From assembly GCA_033816765.1 (NCBI GenBank), contig CM066288.1, forward strand, positions 2,108,001 to 2,172,000: a stretch of DNA of 64,000 nt, written 5' to 3'. The notes under the pieces were generated by a model. The model did not search any database. It saw only the letters and a list, made by a program, of their open reading frames with translations, and was not told the origin of the DNA. The stretch's first letter is position 1. Every line of letters starts with the position of its first letter. Position numbers and translations under genes: made by a program. The DNA comes from Nothopassalora personata. Its lineage: Eukaryota; Ascomycota; Dothideomycetes; Mycosphaerellales; Mycosphaerellaceae. Positions 55,800 through 64,000 of this stretch are shown piece by piece.

Positions 55800-56634
55800 T
55801 CCTACTAAACTGTAAAATTTCGGCTATAGAAAGGTTATAGGGCCTAACCTATAGCTTCTTAGGTTCCGGTTTAGGATACGATCCCCTTTCGTTAACTCCT
55901 ATAGGTAGTACGTCTTCGCCGGAGATAGGCTCGATCTCGTTCGAATTACTACTATCTTACGACTTCTCCCTCCCCCATTACGAGATCGGTCCCATTATCC
56001 AAGTTTAGTACTCCTATGTTATCCGGGCGAAGCTCTAGAACTAGCTTAAGGTTTTCCCGTACCTAAACACCCTTCATTAGCATACTATTAAGTTCCTTAA
56101 GAATATAGGTACTAAATTCCCTAGAGACACTAGATATCCGATATAGACCTTACTATCGGTAACCGATCTTACGTAAGAAGTTATCCTTATATAGCTTATC
56201 GAACCTTATAATAAGGTCGCCCTTCTAGAAACTAATAGAGTTAACATTCCGGTAAGAATTAAAGTAGTCCTTACTAAGTTCTCTTAGTCGCTTCCTTCGA
56301 GCATATAGCTCTTCTAAACTAAGGTCTCGAGCCTAGAGTTAACGCGCACGTATAGTAAGTAGGTCCTTAGTCGTCCTAACCGATCCCTATTAATAATTCG
56401 CCTACGTCGGGTACTTAACCTTAATTGGTAGAATTGTGCGATAGCTATATAGGACCTAAGCTAGCGTTATTCTAGTAGTACGATAGGTCGTAGTCCTATT
56501 AGCCTATAACATAGCGGGTACCTATTGCTCCTATCCGCGGTATGTGTTCCTTATAAGCTTTACTAACGCTATAAGAATCGGACGGTGCCTAACCTCGACC
56601 GGAGTATTAGACTACGGATAGTACGGTAATACTC
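55800..56634 (-). pseudogene. Gypsy-3 integrase, C-terminal half (decayed)
   Basis: Minus strand: a degenerate P-stop-SNTPVEVRHRPI near 56600 corresponds to the QSNG..E..H block with the catalytic Glu. Then come LVKLIRNTYRG, a TTTYRTTRITLA stretch, LSLEELYARRKRLRELSKDYF, SISFWKGDLIIRFDKLYKDNFLRKIGYRW-like text and GLYRISSVSREFSTYILKELN. This is the integrase end of a Gypsy family without a chromodomain that I can see. It joins 62241 across the Copia-D insertion. Confidence 0.82.
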
Positions 56635-56639
56635 GGATC

Positions 56640-56886
56640 TGTTAAGATGTGGCATCTTAAGGGGAGCTAACAGTTAGGTTATGATCTAATAGCCTAAGGC
56701 ATCTACGATGACTTAGCTTATCGGAAGATACCTTCTCTCCCCTTTAGCTTAGATAGACATCTAACACAATTAACACATTGGTTCCTAATATATTGCTACA
56801 TGCCATGTGGCTATTAGCTAGTTGAAGATTGATCTCTTACTCCACTCCGCTGCTAACTACGTATCCTATTAGGTCTTAACTTAATA
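56640..56886 (+). repeat. Copia-D 5' LTR (247 bp)
   Basis: Starts tgttaagatgtggcatctt, which is itself a short inverted repeat (aagatg..catctt). Matches 61989-62235. Confidence 0.94.
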
Positions 56887-56910
56887 GGTTATGAGCCCGG
56901 GTTTATGCAG
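56887..56910 (+). promoter_or_regulatory. Copia-D primer-binding site, unmutated
   Basis: ggttatgagcccgggtt directly after the LTR. Its reverse complement, cccgggctcataacc, is a tRNA anticodon stem-loop with CTCATAA, i.e. anticodon CAU (tRNA-Met). This copy escaped the G-to-A change seen in Copia-A and Copia-C. Confidence 0.78.
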
Positions 56911-57320
56911 GAGTAAGAGCAACCTATATCAGTATAGGTTACTTGTATCCCTTACTATTATAGCAGAAAACATCTAGGAAGCAGAAGTCTACCCTATCTG
57001 TCCTATTAGGGAGCTTAGTTTAATACTAAGTAATAGGTAATCTAGAAAAGGACTCTATGCGGCTTACTATAAGCTAATACCTTAAAGACACTCTATAGGT
57101 AGAACTGCATCGAGATACTATTAAGAAGGACTTTAAGTAAGTTATTTAGAACTCTACTAGGAGAGACAGACCTGTGTCCTAGCTCCGAGACTATACCGCT
57201 CTTTCTTTACCCTACTAAGTAGGCCTTAGTATCTACACCTACTATTCTACACTAAAAGCCTTAGTAGGACCTGAGCCACTTTGAAGTATATACACCTTGT
57301 TTCATTACATTCAATTCATT

Positions 57321-60300
57321 ATGGATTTATACTAAGAGAAAGGAGAAGAGAAGGGGAACAAAATCCCAATTCTTAGGAGAGACAACTAGAAGAGATAGTT
57401 CAACCTTTAAAGATACAAGATAGAGAGCTAGTTAGCATTCTTTGCAATTGATAACCTATTGGAAGTGTTATTTAACAACATTAAGGGCAAGAACCTAAGA
57501 CTCTAGGAAGAGACTAAGATTAAAGAGATCCTTAATGCACTAACATAGACAAAATAAAATGCAGCTTGCAACTTCAGTATCCTAAGTAGGATCATAGAAG
57601 AAGATAAATTTAAGCTTAAGGGCTCTTGCGAATCTAGAAAAGCTGCTAAGATATAGGTACATCTCTAGAACAAGTATAGCTAGGTGTTACTAGCCTATGC
57701 ACATAAGCTTATAAAACAGTTTATGAACTTTGAGATAAGTAAAGAGTTCACTATTAGATCTGCATAGACACACCTAGTGTCTCTTAGAAGGAGGATTGCT
57801 AATGTTGACCTAGAGGGCTAGTACTATAGGAAAGCTAATGTAAGAATGACCTAGCTTTTGAGCTTACTGCCACCTAACTACTATATAGCTAGGGATACTA
57901 TTATAGCTTAGCTAAAGATGGATTATAAAAGGACCTTAAAGATCCTTAAGGCTTAAGAGGCTAGATTGAATCCCTCTAAGGCTAAGTATAGTATAGTAGC
58001 CACCTAGGTTAGGCCCTTAGGTTAGGCAAGATTACTTTCCTGCCTTCTCTATAAGAAGGACTATCTTATTAAGGACTGCCCTAGTCTCTCTAAGGCAAAG
58101 AAGGTCCTTAGATCTTATTCCTAAGTACTATCCTCCTAGAATATAACATATGTTAAGAAGAGAAGATCTCCACTACTATCTTTAAGAAGAACACTAAGAG
58201 AGAAGACCTCTATAGAGGAACTTAAGAAAATAGTGAAGAAACTCAGCTCTAACATACTATTACTCTAGAAGAACTAGGCCTAGTCTCCTTCCTCTAAAAC
58301 AAGGAAGACTAGGAAAGGTTTCTCTACCTAAGAGCCACCTAACTTATGCAACTCATCCTAGAAGACAATGTCTAATGATAATAAGTATAATGAAGTGGCT
58401 TACTCAACTATAGAAGTCTAAGGCAAGTTCCCCTTATTAGAGTAGTTACTTAATTCTTATGCTTTATCCTATATAACTAACTAGAGCTGCCTCTTTAGAT
58501 CTATAACTCCCTTAACAAAGAAGAAATAGATCAAAGTGGGAGGTGGGCATTTATTAGCTACTTATATTGGGACTGTAGAGATAAGTGGGAGATCTAGTAT
58601 AAAAGTTGTTTTAGAAGATGTTCTGCTTATACCTAAGCTAGGAGTGAACCTAGTTTCTTAGAACTAGTTTAGTAAGCAGTTTGGTGTCCAACCTCCTTCA
58701 TTTTCTCTTGTATCCCCCTCTAGCTAAACTATTGTCTAGACAAGGCTTATTAGGGGGGTTCCATTCATTAATGAGATTTCTCCTCTACTATAAGAAAGGG
58801 CATATTACTTATTATGTGTACTACTAATGGAGAATGCCTTTATAACTGCTAAATTAGAGACTAACCTAAAATAGTAGGAGCTTTAGTATAGAAGATTTGC
58901 ACACTTTAGGAAGAACTTGCTCTAGAATCTTTATAAGGTAATAGACTTAAAAGAACCTATTCCTATTCCTAGGGATGGCTTCCACTAGTGTAGAGTGTGT
59001 TTAATAGCAAAGATAAAGAAGTACAAAGGCAAAGTTACTAAGAGAAGACCTAAAAGACTTGCCCTTGTATCCATTAACATATGTAGTCTACTACTAACAT
59101 TAAGGCTAGGGTTTAAATACTAGCTTAAGATTGTTAACAACTTCTCTAGAAAGAAGTGGACCTGTCCTCTTAAGAAAAGAGAAGATGCTCTAGTTACTCT
59201 CTAGAACTAGAAGATTAAGGCAGAGAGGAAATCATTAGCACAGTTAAAAGCAGTTAGGCTTAACAATACAAGGGAACTTATTATATTAGTTAAGCAGTAG
59301 GAGAAGGATTTAGGAATTGGGCTAGAGCATACTAAGGCATACAACTCGCTCTAAAATAGACTAGTTGAAAGGTTAATACAAACCTTAGAAGACTCTATAA
59401 GGGCAATGCTTAAAGAGGCTAAGATGCTAATTGAATTCTAGCCTAAAGCACTAGAAGCCTAAACCTACATAAGGAACAAACTACTAAATGGTCTAGACTA
59501 TAATAGGTTTAAGGTTTCACTAGATAAAGCCTTTAATAGTATTAAGCCAACTATCAACTATTTAAAGGTTTAGGGATGCAAAGCTATTGTCTACATAGAC
59601 ATAAGATCCTAGCCTTAATAGGCAAGAAGTAATAAACTGATAAATAGAGGTAAAGAAGCAGTGTTTGTTAGATACGTTAAAAACACAGCTAAGGCCTAGC
59701 TCTTTTAGGAACTAGACATAAAAGCTGTTAAATAACATATACATATAGACTTCTTTAAGGACTAACCTAGAGGTAATATAGATCTCAATGTTACAAAATT
59801 GAATCTATTAAGCAATACACTAGCTAGGAGACCCTTAGGAAGGCTAAGGAAGGACATATCCTTAGAGTAACCTGTTTACTATTCAATCATTTAGAGCCTA
59901 GTAACAGCCCAACTAAGAAAGCTGTTTATGCAACTTTCCTAGCCTCTAAAGAATGTAGGGGAATTTTAGAAAATTGATAAGCCAATTAAGATAAGCTCAC
60001 TAGATCCCTAGGAAAAGGATGTCACTAGGACACAAGTAAATACTCTTAGATCATCCCTTAGTAAGAGGAGGGCTAACCATAATATTAAGGGCTATAAATG
60101 GAAACAGAAAGCCCTAAGATCTATAGTCCCTATACCTAAACCAGCTACTGAAATAGGAGAAGCAATAGACCTCTTAGAGAACCTTGCTGCTTACTACTAA
60201 GCTTTCTTTACAGCTATGCAATTAGTAGATGATTTAGTACTATAGGATAGTAAATTCCTAGAAGAAGTTAAGGAGATAGCCTTTATAGCAACTATAGAAG

Positions 60301-61920
60301 TTATTGCATACAAGCAAGAGATCCCAATTCTAAAGTCCTATAAGGATGCTATAAATGACAAGAAATAGGGACACCTTTAGAAGGAAGCAATCTAGAAGGA
60401 GCTAGATACTCTATAGAGTAACAACACCTAGGAGAATGCTGTTCTACTAAAAGGAGTAAACTTGGTTACGTTAAGATAGGTCTTTAATGTTAAAAGAAGC
60501 ATTAGTAGAGCCATTGAAAAGTTTAAGGCTAGGCTAGTTGTAAGGGGCTTTTTATAGAAGTTTAGTATTAACTTTATAGAGACATTTGCGCCTACAGTTA
60601 GACAGGACACCCTTAGGGTGTTTATAGCTATTGTATGCAAGAAGGATCTCTATCTTTACTAAGTAGATATGAACAATGCGTTTATAGAAAGTACCCTCTA
60701 TAAAGACATCTTTATGTTACTACTACTAGGAGTTAAGCTTCTACTAAACATAGTGTTTAAGATCCTTAAAAGCTTATATAGACTTAAGCAAGTAGCTAGA
60801 GATTAGAATTAACTCTATATGTTAAAGCTTAGAGAGATTGGATTTATATAGTTAGAGGTGGATCCATGCCTACTTATCTAAAAGGAAAAAGAGATCATAA
60901 TTCTTACACATGTGGATAATATTCCAATTGCTACACTAAAGTTAACAGATGTTCTCTAGTTCAAAAGAGAACTTAGCAAAGTCTTTAAGATTAAAGATCT
61001 TAGTGAACCTAAAAAGATCCTTAGTATAAGAGTTACAAGGGATAGGAGGAGAGGAATCCTAAAACTTAACTAGGGACACTTTATTAGGGACAACCTTACT
61101 AAGATAGGGATAAACTATAAGAAGGCAGCACCTACACACTTACCTATAGATAGCTATAAGGCTCTTAAACCTTTAAGCTACATAGATGAGAGGTGTAATA
61201 AGGTAGAGTACTAGAGTATTAATAGTACATAGATGTAGCTAGCAACAATTACAAGGCTAGATATTACTTTTGCCCTAGGAAGGATAAGCTCATTTGTGAG
61301 TGACCTATCTACCCACTATATAAAGGCTTTAAAGAAGATTATAAGATACCTAAGGTTATATCCTAATCTTAGCCTTGTCTTCTCTAGGCATAGAGAAGGA
61401 TGCCTAGTTGGATACTGTAACTCTAATTATGCAATAGACAAAGTAGATAGAGTCTCTATCCTTAGGTATGTCTTCTTCCTCTATGGGGCACTAGTCTCCT
61501 AGATAAGCAAGAAGCAAAAGTCTGTAGTAACATCCATAATAGAAGCTAAATACATAGCTATGAATGCATATATAAAGCAATCCCAATTCCTAGCTTTACT
61601 GCTAAGGGAGATAGACTGTCTAGAGTTAGTAGGAGACTGTTCCTATTAACTAAGGATCACTAGAAACTAGGAGACTATATTAAGCTTAAGACTAGTCTAA
61701 TTAAGAGGTAACAACTAAGCTGCCCTTACCCTAGTGAAGGATGCACATGTTTATAACAAGTTAAAGCACATTAACATTGCCTATAATACTATTAGGAAAC
61801 TTTAGTGGAGAAGGCTTATTACTATTAAGTATACCCTAACATCTAAGATAGTTATAGATAGGTTCACAAAGCTAAAGACTAGTCCACACTTCTAGAGGTT
61901 TGTAAGCTAGCTTAACCTGT
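57321..61920 (+). pseudogene. Copia-D gag-pol polyprotein (decayed)
   Basis: From ATG 57321: MDLY-stop-EKGEEKGNKIPILRRDNWK-like gag (a UBN2/Ty1-type start), then LSCLLYKKDYLIKDCPSL (knuckle remnant). Protease region near 58540-58640 (VGGGHLLATYIGTVEI, VLLIPKLGVNLVS). GAG-pre-integrase RFAHFRKNLLWNLYKV near 58890. Integrase shows GLEHTKAYNSL and RLVERLIQTLEDSIRAML near 59320-59400. RT from about 60380: VNLVTLRWVFNVKR, ARLVVRGFL, ETFAPTVRQDTLRVFIAI, VDMNNAFIES, ILKSLYRLKQ. The polymerase box near 60907 is THVDNIPIA, second Asp changed to Asn. RNase H: GYCNSNYAIDKVDR, SIIEAKYIAMNA, then after a frame change near 61630 LVKDAHVYNKLKHINIAYN. Confidence 0.92.
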
Positions 61921-61988
61921 TATAGAGGTCTAAATACTACTAACAGGAGAAGAGTAGACTATGACCTCCTATGTGAGATAAGTAGGAG

Positions 61989-62235
61989 TGTTAAGATGTA
62001 GCATCTTAAGGGGAGCTAACAGTTAGGTTATAATCTAATAGTCTAAGGCATCTACGATAACTTAGCTTATCGGAAGACACCTTCTCTCCCCTTTAGCTTA
62101 GATAGACATCTAACACAATTAACACATTAGTTCCTAATATATTGCTGCATGCCCTATAGCTATTAGCCAGTTGAAGATTGATCTCTTACTCCACTCCGCT
62201 ACTAACTACGTATCCTGTTAGGTCTTAACTTAATA
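61989..62235 (+). repeat. Copia-D 3' LTR (247 bp)
   Basis: Direct repeat of 56640-56886. Preceded by the purine-rich gataagtaggag (polypurine tract) and followed by ggatc. Confidence 0.94.
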
Positions 62236-62240
62236 GGATC

Positions 62241-64000
62241 CTTCGAATACTAAGTCCTATAAGTAACCGCTTAACCTTAGCCGTATAAACCGTAGCGTTA
62301 TTAAGCACAATTTCAGTATAGTAGCCGTGCCTATAGAAGACATCCTTATATAGAAACTTAGTAACCGTCTTAGAGCTAGGAGGTGCCCTTATTACTCTAG
62401 CCTCGATCTAGTTACTAAGCGCTTCGCGCGCAACTAGGAGGTATCCATTTTTATACACCTAGACGGGGTCCGAGTACTACTTCTTACTAATGACCTAAGG
62501 GCTCGATAAGTAAAGCTTACTAGCGCGCTAGTTGCCTTCGCGACACCTATAGGGAGCATAACTTTGAACCTACGTAGAGACATCGGCGAAGCACCCGTCC
62601 TAGTAATACCGATCGGAAATAAGGTTATACACGACCTTAGCGCTACGGTAACCGTGTCTCTTATAGCACTCTATAACGATCTCCTTCTAAGCCTTATTAT
62701 TGTTAATTACAAGTTATAACGGTGCTCCTCGGCGCTTCTAGAAGAACAGCAATTAGTCTCGGATAAAGAAGTTAACGCTCTTCTTTACTAGCCGCCGGTA
62801 CTTAGTACGGGTAATACTATCGGGTCGGGTCCTAGTTTCTATAACCTAAGTAAGCTATTAAGAGCCCTTAGAATATTAGTCCCCGAGATGTCGTGTTTTC
62901 TAGATTTTAACTAGATAGGTGTCAACCGGCTCCGGGTACCCGAATAGCTTATTATTAATTATCTAGTCGACTTCGTCTTCGTTAGCTTCCCTAGGTTCCT
63001 AAGGTATAAAGGGCCTACGAGACAGGGTATCTAGGCTAGTATGCCTAGTCCCCGTAACGTACTTTACCTCGAACGTAAACAACCTAATCTATACGACCTA
63101 CCGGGCTATTACCAAGTTCGGCAGGTCCGAAGCCGGCCGGTTAAGCTACTATATAAGCGTCTTAGCATTAACCTTAAGGACAAAATTAACGCTAGTAATA
63201 TATCTCTAGATCTTCTTAAGCCCCTTAAGGACCCTAAGGCATTCCCGCTTACTAGCATTATATCTAGATTCTAACGCGTTCTAGATTCTACTCTTATACC
63301 GTACCGGGTAACGCCGTCGAGTGCTGTCTATTAATTCTTAAGAAACGATACATCCCTATCTAGTGCCGCTAGTATTAACTAAGATAAAGATAGACCTAGC
63401 ACTAGGTAAGTAGTAGAGGGTAACTAAAGCTAGAGCCTACATAAGATATCTAGTAACCTCTTCTTTCGAGAACTGCTTATTTTCTATCTAGGTGAACTCG
63501 GCGTCCTTCTTTAGTAGCTTATACATTAGTCGAGCGATAATAACGAACTAGGGGATCTATATCCGGAAGTATATACACAGCCCTATATAGGTGCGGACCT
63601 CCTTAATATAGGTAGGCGTAGGCTAATCTAGGATCTTAGCTATAATCTTTAGGTTAGGATAGCGACTATCCGGGCTAGTAACGTACCTAACAATCTTAAG
63701 CTTTTCGTATAACTATTAGGATTTGTCTCTAGCAACTACCGTACTAGCTCTCTCTAGGTTAGTAAGAACTAGATCTAGGGAAACGATATACTTAACAACC
63801 TATTTCCTTAACCTAGGCTCTACTTCGGCATTCCTATAGTCCTTAGTTAGTCCCTTAATACCGATGTTATCGAGAAACGGCTTCGCTCGATACGAGATGT
63901 AATTAAGTAGAATCTTTATTACCGTACGTACGAATTAAGCAACTAAATTAGTAGCTCCTTAAGGTAGAGTCGTGTTGCGTACTAGGCTAAGAGGGGTCAT
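62241..64000 (-). pseudogene. Gypsy-3 pol: reverse transcriptase end, RNase H and early integrase (decayed)
   Basis: Minus strand from the window edge: FVRTVIKILLNYISYRAKPFLDNIGIKG (RT palm; the second Asp of the FLDD-type box reads Asn), then LDLVLTNLERASTVVARDKS, LKIVRYVTSPDSRYPNLKIIAKILD and PTPTYIKEVRTYIGLCIYFR, a fungal Gypsy thumb/connection pattern. RNase H: RSIFILVNTSGT, KRECLRVLRGLKKI, EVKYVTGTRHTSLDTLSRRPF near 63000. The integrase zinc-binding region lies below that. The element enters from beyond 64000 and continues at 56634 after Copia-D. Open frame 63041-63274 is on the wrong strand. Confidence 0.88.

Larger units (their letters stand above)
56640..62235 (+). mobile_element. Copia-D, full-length, nested in Gypsy-3
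   Basis: 247-bp LTRs (56640-56886, 61989-62235) with tgttaag...cttaata ends (final CA now TA) and a perfect 5-bp duplication ggatc (56635-56639, 62236-62240). 5596 bp, the usual size for Copia. It carries gag-pol on the + strand with RIP damage lighter than in Gypsy-3. Confidence 0.95.
55616..64000 (-). mobile_element. Gypsy-3, RIP-decayed Ty3/Gypsy element split by Copia-D
   Basis: RT, RNase H and integrase in order on the minus strand, interrupted between 56640 and 62235. The palindrome shared with Gypsy-2 LTRs suggests the two are related families. The 5' end is outside the window; the 3' boundary near 55616-55800 is not resolved. Confidence 0.82.

Overview
The window reads as a gene-poor, transposon-packed stretch of a filamentous ascomycete (Pezizomycotina) nuclear genome. 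Almost everything is decayed LTR retrotransposon. CA and TG dinucleotides are visibly rare, TA is very common and CG remains common, while Gln (CAG/CAA) and Trp (TGG) codons have turned into TAG/TAA inside otherwise well-kept frames. That is the signature of repeat-induced point mutation (RIP). No intact host gene is visible. The only long open frame, 15709-18099, belongs to a young retrotransposon that escaped RIP. The species cannot be named from the sequence.

Layout. 1-6945: a chromodomain Ty3/Gypsy element (Gypsy-1, + strand, cut by the window edge), split by a nested, internally deleted Ty1/Copia element (Copia-B relic, 2457-5741). 7020-8012: an unrecognised decayed gene. 8509-10235: the gag-integrase part of a Copia-C element, interrupted by a second Gypsy element (Gypsy-2), whose 5' LTR and gag-protease lie at 10236-13740. 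13741-30472 and 34225-50745: two arms of a large inverted repeat, about 16.5 kb each. Each arm holds Copia-A, a Copia-C LTR, a dead MFS permease gene and a second, oppositely oriented Copia-C. The spacer (30473-34224) holds the end of Copia-C and two unrecognised decayed coding stretches. 50746-51304: Copia-C leader, then the 3' LTR of Gypsy-2, still carrying the target duplication of the 5' LTR found 40 kb away. 52002-52320: a young unmutated solo LTR. 52326-55195: two unrecognised decayed coding stretches. 55616-64000: a third Gypsy element (Gypsy-3, - strand), split by a full-length Copia-D (56640-62235).

Relative history. Nested insertion built a composite locus: Gypsy-2 and Copia-A sit inside a Copia-C beside an MFS gene, with a second Copia-C beyond it. 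The locus was duplicated in inverted orientation, and the arms then collected partly different RIP mutations. LTR-LTR recombination probably removed the 3' part of Gypsy-2 from the left arm. Later a Copia-B element landed in the left-arm Copia-A and a solo LTR formed near 52 kb. Both are free of RIP. All four Copia families place a segment complementary to a CAU-anticodon loop directly after the 5' LTR, which points to half-tRNA-Met priming. Copia-C also carries a decayed antisense coding region between pol and its 3' LTR, the most unusual element feature here.
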